From Streptomyces sp. LHD-70 (GTDB taxonomy: Bacteria > Actinomycetota > Actinomycetes > Streptomycetales > Streptomycetaceae): a DNA stretch of 64,000 bases. The notes under the pieces are model-generated. The model searched no databases. It was not told where the DNA came from and worked only from the letters and a program-made list of their open reading frames with translations. Below are positions 32,607 to 40,367 of the stretch, one piece after another; position 1 is the first letter of the stretch, and the number at the start of each line of letters is the position of its first letter. The position numbers and the translations under genes were made by a program. The stretch is taken from assembly GCF_031157275.1 (NCBI RefSeq), contig NZ_JAVIFW010000002.1:434001-498000 (forward strand), given 5' to 3'.

Positions 32607-34151
32607 ATGCCGAAACGTCCCGCACGCGCGCGTGCCGCCGTCCTCTCCGTGACCCTGTTGACCGCCGCGCTCGCCGCGGGCTGCGGGGACGGCGGGGACG
32701 AGGCCGACCTCCCGTCGCAGAAGCCGTCGTGGAAGGACTGCCCGGCGCCCTCGGCCGAGCAGGGCGGCGGCGACTCCCCGTCCCCGCTGCCCGGCGGCGC
32801 CGCATGGCAGTGCGCCACGATGAAAGCGCCGCTCGACTGGGACAAGCCGAAGGGCGACACCATCGACATCGCGCTGATCCGCGCCGAGGCCTCCGGCAAG
32901 GCGGAGAACCGGATCGGCTCCCTCATCTTCAACTTCGGCGGCCCCGGCGGCTCGGGCATCACGACGCTGCCCGCCTTCGGCGAGGAGTACGCGAAGCTCC
33001 GTACCCGCTACGACCTGGTCAGCTTCGACCCGCGCGGCGTCGGCCGCAGCGCCCCGGTGACCTGCCGTACGGACAAGCAGCTCGACGCGTACTACCAGCA
33101 GGACGCGACGCCGGACGACGCCGCCGAGGAGAAGTCGTACGTGAACGAGGTGAAGGGCTTCAACGGGGACTGCGAGGAGAAGTCCGGCGAGGTGCTGCCG
33201 CATGTGGCGACCACGGACGCCGCCCGCGACCTGGACCTGATGCGGCAGGTCCTCGGCGACGACAAGCTGCACTACTTCGGCATCTCGTACGGCACCGAAC
33301 TCGGCGGTGTCTACGCCCACTTGTTCCCGAAGAAGGTCGGCAGGGCCGTGTTCGACGCGGTGGTCGACCCCACGCAGAGCGCGGAGCAGGGCTCGCTCGG
33401 CCAGACCAAGGGCTTCCAGCTGGCCCTGGAGAACTACGCCAAGGACTGCACGTCGAAGGTGGAGGACTGCCCCGTCGGCGACACCCCCGAGGACGTGCAG
33501 GCGCGGATCGCGAAGCTCCTCAAGGACCTCGACGCGAACCCGCTGCCCGGCATCGGCCCGCGCAAGCTGACCCAGACCGCGGCGACCAACGGCATCGCGC
33601 AGTCGCTGTACTCGCAGGACTTCTGGGAGTACCTGACGGAGGGCCTGGAGCAGGCGTACGACGGGGACGGGAAGATCCTGATGGCGCTCTCCGACTCGAT
33701 GAACGGCCGCAGCCCCGACGGCACGTACAGCAATATCGGCGCCGCCAACATCGCCATCAACTGCGCGGACGACAAGCCGCGTTACTCCATGGCCGACGTG
33801 AAGGCGAAGCTCCCCGAGTTCCGCAAGGCCTCCCCGCTCTTCGGCGACTTCCTGGCCTGGGGCATGGTCGGCTGCACGGACTGGGCGGTTCCGGGCGCCG
33901 CCGACCACCCGGACGTGAGCGCCGCGGGCTCGGCCCCGATCGTGGTCGTCGGCAACACCGGCGACCCGGCGACGCCGTACGAGGGCACCCGCAAGATGGT
34001 CGACGCGCTCGGCAAGGGCGTCGGCGTCGAGGTCACGTACAAGGGGCAGGGGCACGGCGCGTACGACAGCGGTGACCGGTGCGTGCGGCAGGCGGTCGAC
34101 GGCTATCTGCTCGACGGCAAGACCCCGAAGTCGGGGACGGTCTGCCCCTGA
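32607..34151 (+). CDS. Secreted S33 tripeptidyl-aminopeptidase-type lipoprotein
   Basis: A 514-residue alpha/beta hydrolase of the Streptomyces Tap/SlpD-SlpE type. A signal peptide ends in lipobox ALAAGC (Cys26). The oxyanion region is FNFGGPGGSG, the nucleophile is in YFGISYGTELGG (Ser227), the acid is in VVVGNTGDPATPYEG, and the histidine is in GQGHGAYD. A C-terminal TAP-like domain with paired cysteines closes the protein. These enzymes trim N-terminal tripeptides from secreted proteins and are mycelium-bound. It is followed 88 bp later by a paralogue on the same strand. Confidence 0.9.
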   Translation: MPKRPARARAAVLSVTLLTAALAAGCGDGGDEADLPSQKPSWKDCPAPSAEQGGGDSPSPLPGGAAWQCATMKAPLDWDKPKGDTIDIALIRAEASGKAENRIGSLIFNFGGPGGSGITTLPAFGEEYAKLRTRYDLVSFDPRGVGRSAPVTCRTDKQLDAYYQQDATPDDAAEEKSYVNEVKGFNGDCEEKSGEVLPHVATTDAARDLDLMRQVLGDDKLHYFGISYGTELGGVYAHLFPKKVGRAVFDAVVDPTQSAEQGSLGQTKGFQLALENYAKDCTSKVEDCPVGDTPEDVQARIAKLLKDLDANPLPGIGPRKLTQTAATNGIAQSLYSQDFWEYLTEGLEQAYDGDGKILMALSDSMNGRSPDGTYSNIGAANIAINCADDKPRYSMADVKAKLPEFRKASPLFGDFLAWGMVGCTDWAVPGAADHPDVSAAGSAPIVVVGNTGDPATPYEGTRKMVDALGKGVGVEVTYKGQGHGAYDSGDRCVRQAVDGYLLDGKTPKSGTVCP

Positions 34152-34239
34152 GACGGACCGTGTCGGGCGCCCGAAAACCGCCTCTACTATTGCGACACGT
34201 TTTCCCAGGGGGGAGGGCGTTTTCGAGGGGAAGCCGTTC

Positions 34240-35811
34240 ATGCCCGCATCTGGTTCCGCTGGTTCCGCTGGTGACATATCGCGTACGGCCGTACGGCGCC
34301 TCGCCTCGGCCGTGCTCGCCGGGGCTCTGCTGATCACCGGCTGCAGCGGCTCCGGTCAGGGCGCCGCGCAGAAGGAGCCCGGACCTGCCGACAGCAGGGC
34401 GGTCGGCGGGCTGCCCGCCTCCCTCACCGGCCAGCAGCTCGACTGGGGTACGTGCGAGGCCGGCGCCGCCGGTGCTCCGGGCGAGGACTGGGAGTGCGCC
34501 ACGATGAAGGCGCCCCTCGACCACGCCAAGCCGGACAGCGAGACGATCGACCTCGCGCTGATCCGCAGGCAGGCCACCGACCAGGACGGGCGGATCGGCT
34601 CGCTCCTGTTCAACTTCGGCGGGCCCGGTGGCTCGGGCGTGTCCGGGCTGCCCTCCATGGCGTCCCTGTTCACGAACCTCAACTCCCGGTACGACCTGGT
34701 GAGTTTCGACCCGCGCGGGGTCGCCGCCAGCTCGGGTGTGCGGTGCCGTTCGGACCGGGAGCTGGAGACCGCGGGCGCCGAGGTCGACCTGACGCCGGAC
34801 ACGGCCGCCGAGGAGAAGGCGTACTTCGCGGACGCCGCGGACTTCGGCGCGGGCTGCGAGCGCCGCTCGGGCACGGTCCTGCCGCACATCGGCACGTCCG
34901 ACGCGGCCCGCGACCTGGACCTGATGCGGCAGGTGCTCGGCGACGACAAGCTGCACTACTTCGGTTTCTCGTACGGCACCGAACTGGGCGGTACGTACGC
35001 CCACTTGTTCCCGAAGAACGTGGGCCGGGTCGTCCTCGACGGGGTCGTCGACCCGAGCGCCGACAGCGTCGGCCACGCCAGGAACCAGACCACCGGCTTC
35101 CAGCGCGCCCTGGAGAACTACCTGCGGTCCACCGGCGCCGACCCGAAGCAGGGCACTCGCTCCCTGGTCGGCCTGCTGCGGCGCATCGACGCGGAGCCGC
35201 TGCCCGCCGGCGACGGACGCGAGCTGACGGAGAGCCTCGCCCTGACCGGAATCCTCGCGTCCCTCTACAGCGAGCAGTCCTGGTCCTCGCTCACCGCCGC
35301 CCTGGACGACGCGCGCGCGGGGCGCGGGGAGAAGCTCCTTGCCCTCGCGGACCAGTACAACGACCGTGACGCGTCCGGGAGTTACGGCACCCAGAGCCAC
35401 GCCCAGCGGGCGATCTCCTGCGCCGACGCCAAGAAGCGGCCGACGGCGGCGCAGGCCAGGGCCGTGCTCCCGGAGTTCCGCCGGATCTCGCCCGTCTTCG
35501 GCGCGTTCCTCGGCTGGGACGTCGCGGGCTGGTGCCACGCCTGGCCGGTGCCGGGCGCGCACGAGACCCCCGAGGTGAGCGCGCCGGGCGCCGACCCGAT
35601 CCTGGTCGTCGGCACGACCGGCGACTCGGCCACGCCGATCGAGGGCGCCGAGCGGATGGTCGAAGAACTCGGCCCCGGCGTCGGCGTCCAGCTCACCTAC
35701 GAGGGCGAACGGCACACGGCGTACGGCGGTGGCAACGCGTGCGTGACGTCCACGGTCGACGCGTACTTGCTTGACGGAACGGTGCCGGAGCAAGGGAAGA
35801 CGTGCACATAA
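34240..35811 (+). CDS. Secreted S33 tripeptidyl-aminopeptidase-type lipoprotein, paralogue
   Basis: A 523-residue protein clearly homologous to the preceding gene. Lipobox is LLITGC (Cys35), nucleophile in YFGFSYGTELGG (Ser244), acid in VVGTTGDSATPIEG and histidine in GERHTAYGGG. All catalytic positions are conserved. ATG at 34240 follows GAGGGG with 9 nt spacing, and the signal peptide starts normally from there. A tandem duplication with divergence is the simplest origin, comparable to the slpD/slpE type proteinases of S. lividans. A strong terminator follows. Confidence 0.9.
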   Translation: MPASGSAGSAGDISRTAVRRLASAVLAGALLITGCSGSGQGAAQKEPGPADSRAVGGLPASLTGQQLDWGTCEAGAAGAPGEDWECATMKAPLDHAKPDSETIDLALIRRQATDQDGRIGSLLFNFGGPGGSGVSGLPSMASLFTNLNSRYDLVSFDPRGVAASSGVRCRSDRELETAGAEVDLTPDTAAEEKAYFADAADFGAGCERRSGTVLPHIGTSDAARDLDLMRQVLGDDKLHYFGFSYGTELGGTYAHLFPKNVGRVVLDGVVDPSADSVGHARNQTTGFQRALENYLRSTGADPKQGTRSLVGLLRRIDAEPLPAGDGRELTESLALTGILASLYSEQSWSSLTAALDDARAGRGEKLLALADQYNDRDASGSYGTQSHAQRAISCADAKKRPTAAQARAVLPEFRRISPVFGAFLGWDVAGWCHAWPVPGAHETPEVSAPGADPILVVGTTGDSATPIEGAERMVEELGPGVGVQLTYEGERHTAYGGGNACVTSTVDAYLLDGTVPEQGKTCT

Positions 35812-35816
35812 GAAAG

Positions 35817-35848
35817 GGGCCCGACTCCCGCGTTCGGGAGTCGGGCCC
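35817..35848. terminator. Bidirectional terminator S33 lipoprotein/moeZ
   Basis: A 14-bp perfect stem GGGCCCGACTCCCG (35817-35830) with its complement (35835-35848) around CGTT, between convergent genes. Confidence 0.92.
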
Positions 35849-35869
35849 ACGTTCAGGCCGTAAGAACCC

Positions 35870-37048
35870 TTAGTACACCGGCTTGCTCGGCTCGATCTGG
35901 TGGACCCAGCCGATCACGCCACCGCCCACGTGGACGGCATCCGCGAACCCGGCCGACTTCAGCACCGCGAGAACTTCCGCACTGCGGACACCCGTCTTGC
36001 AATGCAAGACGATCTTCTTGTCCTGCGGCAGGTCCTGGAGGGCGTTGCCCATCAGGAACTCGTTCTTGGGGATCAGCTTGGCGCCGGGGATCGAGACGAT
36101 CTCGTACTCGTTCTGCTCACGGACGTCGATGATCTCGATCTTCTCGTCCGCGTCGATCCACTCCTTGAGCTGCTTCGGAGTGATCGTGGAGCCGAGCGCG
36201 GCCTCCTGGGCCTCCTCGGAGACCACGCCGCAGAACGCCTCGTAGTCGATGAGCTCGGTGACCGTGGGGTTCTCGCCGCACACCGCGCAGTCGGGGTCCT
36301 TGCGGACCTTCACCTGGCGGTACTGCATCTCCAGGGCGTCGTAGATCATCAGGCGGCCGACCAGCGGGTCGCCGATGCCTGCGAGGAGCTTGATGGCCTC
36401 GTTGACCTGGATGGAGCCGATCGACGCGCAGAGCACGCCGAGCACGCCGCCCTCGGCGCAGGAGGGGACCATGCCGGGGGGCGGGGGCTCCGGGTAGAGG
36501 CAGCGGTAGCAGGGGCCGTGCTCGGACCAGAACACGGACGCCTGACCGTCGAAGCGGTAGATCGAGCCCCAGACGTACGGCTTGTTCAGGAGCACGCACG
36601 CGTCGTTGACCAGGTAACGCGTGGCGAAGTTGTCCGTGCCGTCGACGATCAGGTCGTACTGGCTGAAGATGTCCATCACGTTCTCGGCTTCGAGCCGCTC
36701 TTCGTGCAGGACCACGTTCACGTACGGATTGATGCCGAGGACGGAGTCCTTCGCGGACTCCGCCTTGGAGCGGCCGATGTCCGCCTGGCTGTGGATGATC
36801 TGGCGCTGCAGGTTCGACTCGTCGACCTCGTCGAACTCCACGATGCCGAGCGTGCCTACGCCGGCCGCGGCCAGGTACATCAGGGCAGGCGACCCCAGGC
36901 CACCGGCGCCGACGGCCAGCACCTTGGCGTTCTTCAGCCGCTTCTGCCCGTCCATCCCGACGTCCGGGATGATCAGGTGGCGGGAGTACCTGCGGACCTC
37001 GTCGACGGTGAGCTCAGCAGCTGGCTCGACCAGGGGTGGCAGCGACAC
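35870..37048 (-). CDS. moeZ: Adenylyltransferase/sulfurtransferase MoeZ
   Basis: A 392-residue MoeB-rhodanese fusion, the usual MoeZ length. The E1-like half has VGAGGLGSPALMYLA, the QRQIIHSQADIG arginine region, VDGTDNFATRY and zinc cysteines Cys180/Cys183 and Cys254/Cys257. The rhodanese half (about 290-390) has DVREQNEYEIVSIPGA and the persulfide-carrying LHCKTGVRS (Cys350). MoeZ activates and sulfurates MoaD-like and other ubiquitin-like sulfur carriers for molybdopterin, thiamine-like and cysteine pathways. GTG at 37048 sits 7 nt after GGAG. It starts 63 bp after the spherulin-like gene and could share its transcript. MoaE is encoded in the same window. Confidence 0.95.
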   Translation of the reverse strand: MSLPPLVEPAAELTVDEVRRYSRHLIIPDVGMDGQKRLKNAKVLAVGAGGLGSPALMYLAAAGVGTLGIVEFDEVDESNLQRQIIHSQADIGRSKAESAKDSVLGINPYVNVVLHEERLEAENVMDIFSQYDLIVDGTDNFATRYLVNDACVLLNKPYVWGSIYRFDGQASVFWSEHGPCYRCLYPEPPPPGMVPSCAEGGVLGVLCASIGSIQVNEAIKLLAGIGDPLVGRLMIYDALEMQYRQVKVRKDPDCAVCGENPTVTELIDYEAFCGVVSEEAQEAALGSTITPKQLKEWIDADEKIEIIDVREQNEYEIVSIPGAKLIPKNEFLMGNALQDLPQDKKIVLHCKTGVRSAEVLAVLKSAGFADAVHVGGGVIGWVHQIEPSKPVY

Positions 37049-37111
37049 GGGAACTCCGTTGATCGGTAATGCGGAACAGTGGTGCTTTCCGTAACGCTGC
37101 CACACCCTTCT

Positions 37112-37864
37112 TCATTCCGAGACACCGCGTCCGATGCGCGAGACGATTTCGTCCCAGTACCCGGGCAGGGCTCCGAAGGGGTCGACCGTGCCGCGCCGGT
37201 CCGTGCGGTCCGTGAACCAGATCGTGCCCGCGCCCTGCCAGCGGGCCACCCGCAGCGCCTCCTCCAGGTGGCCGCCGGGTACCCCGTGCACCAGGTGGCA
37301 GAACCGCTCGGGCGGATAGTCGGCGGTCCACTCGGCCACCTGCGACCAGCGGTAGTCCGCCCAGGCGCCGGAGAACGTGACCAGCTGGTCGGCCTCCTCC
37401 GCGTACCCGGGATACGGGTGGGTGCCGTGCCCGAACACCAGGTGCGCCTCGGGAAGCAGCGCCCTGAGGGTGGCGGCGATGCGCCGGGTCTCGGGCAGGG
37501 CGGCGCGCTCGGTGGGCGCGTGGTGCAGCAGGAAGCCGTCGATCCGGTACCAGTCGAGGTAGCGGTGCGCGTCCGAGACCAGCTCGCCGAAGTCGCGGGT
37601 GCCGTGGCCCAGGTCGAGGTGGCCGAGGACCCGCACCTCGGCGTTGCTGAGACGCCCGGCGGCGTCCAGGCAGTGCGGGTCGGGGCGGGCGCCCGGGCCG
37701 TTCGCGACGTTCAGGACGACCCAGTGCAGCGGGGTGTCGGGGCGGCTCAGCTCGGCCCACTCGACGGGCGCGAGCAGCGGGTGGGCGTAGCCGGGCACGC
37801 CCAGGCCCATGGTCGCGCCTGCGAGGGCGTGCGAGGGACCCGTCCGGTCGGTCAGATGCGGCAT
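37112..37864 (-). CDS. Spherulin-4 (GH135-like) family protein, probable divergent catalytic site
   Basis: A 250-residue TIM-barrel-like protein of the spherulation-specific family 4, the family of Aspergillus Sph3 (GH135, galactosaminogalactan hydrolase). Recognisable strands are GVPGYAHPLLAP, WVVLNVANGPGARPD, VRVLGHLDLGHGTR and WYRIDGFLLHHAP. Family members usually have DGIFFDE at the last of these; here it is DGFLLHH (about 109-115), so the two acidic catalytic residues appear replaced. No signal peptide is visible, unlike secreted fungal members. The ATG overlaps the end of the epimerase gene by 13 bp. It is the last gene of the putative polysaccharide operon. It may bind rather than cut a sugar polymer. 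Confidence 0.75.
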   Translation of the reverse strand: MPHLTDRTGPSHALAGATMGLGVPGYAHPLLAPVEWAELSRPDTPLHWVVLNVANGPGARPDPHCLDAAGRLSNAEVRVLGHLDLGHGTRDFGELVSDAHRYLDWYRIDGFLLHHAPTERAALPETRRIAATLRALLPEAHLVFGHGTHPYPGYAEEADQLVTFSGAWADYRWSQVAEWTADYPPERFCHLVHGVPGGHLEEALRVARWQGAGTIWFTDRTDRRGTVDPFGALPGYWDEIVSRIGRGVSE

Positions 37865-38808
37865 GCCGCCTCCATCCAGATGTCGGCGAGTGACTCTTCG
37901 AGGTTGATCCGGGGCCGCCAGCCGAGCCGGTCGCGCGCGGTGCGCACATCGGCCTGCTGCCAGCTGCCGCAGCCGTCCGGGTACGGGTACACGGCCGGCA
38001 TCGCGTGGTCCGGGTCGGGCCGCGGGTGTCCGATGGCGGGGCGGCCGGTGGGCCCGGCGTCCAGCTCGTGCAGGGCGCCGCCGTATCCGGCGACCCGGGC
38101 GAGCACGGCCGCCGCGTCCCGCAGCCGGACCGCCCGGCCCGAGCCGATGTTGACGACGCCCTGCGCGGCGGACAGGGACGCGGCGTGCACGGCCCGCGCG
38201 ACATCTCGTACGTCGACGAAGTCCCGCTGCACGCCCAGCCCGGCCAGCTTCAGCTCGCCGTCGCCGGACTGCATGGCCCGGCGCATGGCCTCGGCGAGCC
38301 GGCCGAGCGGGGTGGCGGGCGGGGTGCCGGGCCCGACGGGCGAGAAGACCCGCAGGACGACGGCGTCGAGCCCGGAGCCGAGGACCAGTTCGGTCGCGGC
38401 GAGCTTGCTCACGCCGTACGGGCCGCCGGGCCGGGGCGCGGCGTCCTCCGCGGTGGACGATCCCGGCTGGCTCGGCCCGTACTCGGCGGCGCAGCCCAGC
38501 TGGACGAGCCGCGCCCCGCAGCCGCTGCGGCGCAGCGCCTCGCAGACGGTGGCGACGGCCACGGTGTTGTGCCGGGTGAGCTCGCGGGCGCCGCCGCGGG
38601 TGGCGCCCGCGCAGTTGACGACGACGCCGGGGTGCACCGCGTCCAGGAACCGGGCGAGGGCACCCGGGCTGCCGCTGGCGAGGTCGAAGCGTACGTCCGC
38701 GTCGTCGCCGCGGCCGAGCGCGGTGAGCTGGACGGCGGGGTCGGCGAGCAGCCGGTCGGCGACGTAGCGGCCGAGGAATCCGTTGGCTCCGAGGAGCAAC
38801 ACCCTCAT
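37852..38808 (-). CDS. NAD-dependent sugar-nucleotide epimerase/dehydratase
   Basis: A 318-residue extended SDR of the GalE/RfbB-like type. LLLGANGFLGRYVADRL is the NAD-binding loop, VVNCAGAT and QLGCAAEYG follow, and GGPYGVSKLAATE holds the catalytic YxxxK. RDFVDVRDVARA and GWRPRINLEESL match substrate-binding segments of nucleotide-sugar epimerases. Its ATG overlaps the stop of a 15-codon ORF in an ATGA junction. Next to a PelF-like glycosyltransferase, a UDP-hexose or UDP-hexosamine 4-epimerase role is a reasonable inference, not shown. Confidence 0.85.
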   Translation of the reverse strand: MRVLLLGANGFLGRYVADRLLADPAVQLTALGRGDDADVRFDLASGSPGALARFLDAVHPGVVVNCAGATRGGARELTRHNTVAVATVCEALRRSGCGARLVQLGCAAEYGPSQPGSSTAEDAAPRPGGPYGVSKLAATELVLGSGLDAVVLRVFSPVGPGTPPATPLGRLAEAMRRAMQSGDGELKLAGLGVQRDFVDVRDVARAVHAASLSAAQGVVNIGSGRAVRLRDAAAVLARVAGYGGALHELDAGPTGRPAIGHPRPDPDHAMPAVYPYPDGCGSWQQADVRTARDRLGWRPRINLEESLADIWMEAACRI

Positions 38809-38852
38809 CGGGCGCCCCCAGGGACGGAAGCTCGGTGAGCGAGGGTGGTCAT
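38805..38852 (-). CDS. 15-codon coupled ORF before the epimerase
   Basis: MTTLAHRASVPGGAR, starting behind GAAGGAG with 8 nt spacing, the best ribosome site in this stretch. Its TGA overlaps the epimerase ATG. It most likely delivers ribosomes to the epimerase by coupling; a peptide function is unproven. Confidence 0.5.
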   Translation of the reverse strand: MTTLAHRASVPGGAR

Positions 38853-38962
38853 CTGGCGTTCTCCTTCAAGGTGTTGCACGAGGTGGTGCACGGGGTGGAG
38901 GCCCGCGGGGTCGGCCACGCGGGAGCGTTCGGGGTGGTCCGGGGCGGTGGGCTCGGGGTCAC
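38849..38962 (-). CDS. 37-codon Thr/Pro-rich overlapping ORF
   Basis: A GTG overlapping the stop of the upstream membrane-protein gene (GTGA) opens a 37-codon frame, VTPSPPPRTTPNAPAWPTPR onward, ending in a TGA that overlaps the ATG of the 15-codon ORF (ATGA). It is low-complexity and may serve only as a translational bridge. Conservation would decide whether the peptide matters. Confidence 0.35.
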   Translation of the reverse strand: MTPSPPPRTTPNAPAWPTPRASTPCTTSCNTLKENAR

Positions 38963-40113
38963 GGGGAGTCCCCCGGTCCGGCCGCGTGGGCGGAGGCGCG
39001 GGTGAGGCGTCGGGTCGCGGCGACGAGCAGGACGAGGACCCCGGCCCCGCAGGCGAGCGCCGGGACCGCCCCGGCGCCCACCGTCTCGACGGGCACGGCG
39101 AGCAGCTCGCAGCCGGGCAGCCGGGCCCCGAACACCGTGGCGACGGCGAGCCCTTCGAGGGCGCACACTCCGCCGAGCACGAAGCCCGGCGCGACGCGGA
39201 AGCCGTACGCGGTGAGCATCCGGGCGAGCAGCAGCAGGACGCCGAGCAGCGCGGCCCCGAGCGGTGGTCCGGCCTGGCCGAGGACCTGCCCGGCGAGGAC
39301 GAGCAGCCCGCCGGCGGCAGCCGCGTACAGCGCGACGAGGGTGAGCAGCAGCGGGCGCGCCCCGGCCGCGAACTCCTCCAGGCCCCGGCTCTGGCCGAGC
39401 CGCCGCTGCGCACCCACGGCGAAGAGCCGGGCGCACCAGACGGCGGGCGCGTACGCGAGGGCCAGGCCGAGGAGCGCGGCGGTGTCCGGCGGCCAGGGCG
39501 CGTCGGGCCCACCGGCGAGGGCGGTACGAAGGAGCCCGTCGCCGAACAGTGCGTACAGGAGCAGAAACACGGTCCACGCGCGCGTGCCGGGCAGGGTCCC
39601 GCTGCGGGTGCGCAGCGGGCCGCGGCGCAGGGCGATCCGCAGCGCGACGGCGAGCGCGAGCATCCCGACGACCAGCGCGGTCAACCGGCCGCGCCCGCCC
39701 GTGAGTTCGTACGCGGCCACGGTGCCCGCGCCCACGGCCGGAGGCAGCAGTGCCAGCAGGGCGTGAGCGCGGGGCGACCGGCCTGCGGCGGCTGCGGGGC
39801 GCAGGGCGGAGGGGCGCTCGTCACGCGGCACGCGCGCGTACATCTCCTCGGCGAGCGAGAACACGTCCCGGTGCCGGTAGCGCGCGGCGGTCCGGTCGGT
39901 GACGCCGTGCGCCTCAAGCCCGGCGGCGATCTCCAGCGGGTCGACGGCGCGTTCGCAGAGCCCGCGGTGGCGGTGGATCAGCGCCTTGACGGGGTCGACG
40001 GCACCGCGCCGAGGGGGCCTGCGCTGCGTCACTCCGGCAGCGGATTCGGCTTCGGCTTCGGCTTCGGCCGTGGGCGTACCGTCAGGCGCCATTCCTGTAC
40101 GAGAGTTGGTCAT
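38959..40113 (-). CDS. Polytopic membrane protein of the PelF-like operon
   Basis: A 384-residue protein. The first 110 residues are soluble and charged (DPVKALIHRHRGLCERAVD, then RDVFSLAEEMYARVPRDER). About eight to nine transmembrane helices follow, for example LTALVVGMLALAVALRIAL, LLLTLVALYAAAAGGLLVL and GAALLGVLLLLARMLTAYGF. I recognise no family with certainty. Its place directly after a PelF-like glycosyltransferase invites comparison with PelG, the membrane transporter partner of PelF, although PelG is longer. The ATG overlaps the upstream stop and its own stop overlaps a GTG, so it is fully coupled. Confidence 0.8.
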   Translation of the reverse strand: MTNSRTGMAPDGTPTAEAEAEAESAAGVTQRRPPRRGAVDPVKALIHRHRGLCERAVDPLEIAAGLEAHGVTDRTAARYRHRDVFSLAEEMYARVPRDERPSALRPAAAAGRSPRAHALLALLPPAVGAGTVAAYELTGGRGRLTALVVGMLALAVALRIALRRGPLRTRSGTLPGTRAWTVFLLLYALFGDGLLRTALAGGPDAPWPPDTAALLGLALAYAPAVWCARLFAVGAQRRLGQSRGLEEFAAGARPLLLTLVALYAAAAGGLLVLAGQVLGQAGPPLGAALLGVLLLLARMLTAYGFRVAPGFVLGGVCALEGLAVATVFGARLPGCELLAVPVETVGAGAVPALACGAGVLVLLVAATRRLTRASAHAAGPGDSP

Positions 40114-40367
40114 GCCTGCCCCTCACTCGCCGCTGGAGTGGGACGGCGGTCGGGACGGGGAACGGGAGCGGCGGCGGAGGCGGGCGCACGGACGATTGCG
40201 GACGCGGGCGCGGGGAGGGGCGCGGAGGCGTGCGCGGGCGCGGGCGCGAGGACGGGCGCGGGCGCCGGAGCAAGCGCGGCCAGCGCCGCCGCCGAGCGGG
40301 TGTCCCAGCTCCCGGGGCTTCGCGGCGTGACCGGCCAATCCCCCACGTCCGTAAGCGACTTGCTCAT
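40110..40367 (-). CDS. Small Ala/Pro-rich protein coupled to the PelF-like gene
   Basis: An 85-residue protein starting MSKSLTDVGDWPVTPRSPGS, then an Ala/Pro run (APAPAPVLAPAPAHASAPLP and similar). The start overlaps the glycosyltransferase stop (ATGA) and the end overlaps the ATG of the membrane-protein gene. It has an ordered-looking first 25 residues and a disordered remainder. No known family. Codon phase and double coupling support translation. Confidence 0.55.
   Translation of the reverse strand: MSKSLTDVGDWPVTPRSPGSWDTRSAAALAALAPAPAPVLAPAPAHASAPLPAPASAIVRAPASAAAPVPRPDRRPTPAASEGQA

Noticed and set aside
29737..32805. A minus-strand frame of about 1,020 codons opposite the flippase-like gene
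   Set aside because: Composition is Arg/His/Gln-rich without motifs, whereas the plus strand encodes clear transmembrane helices.
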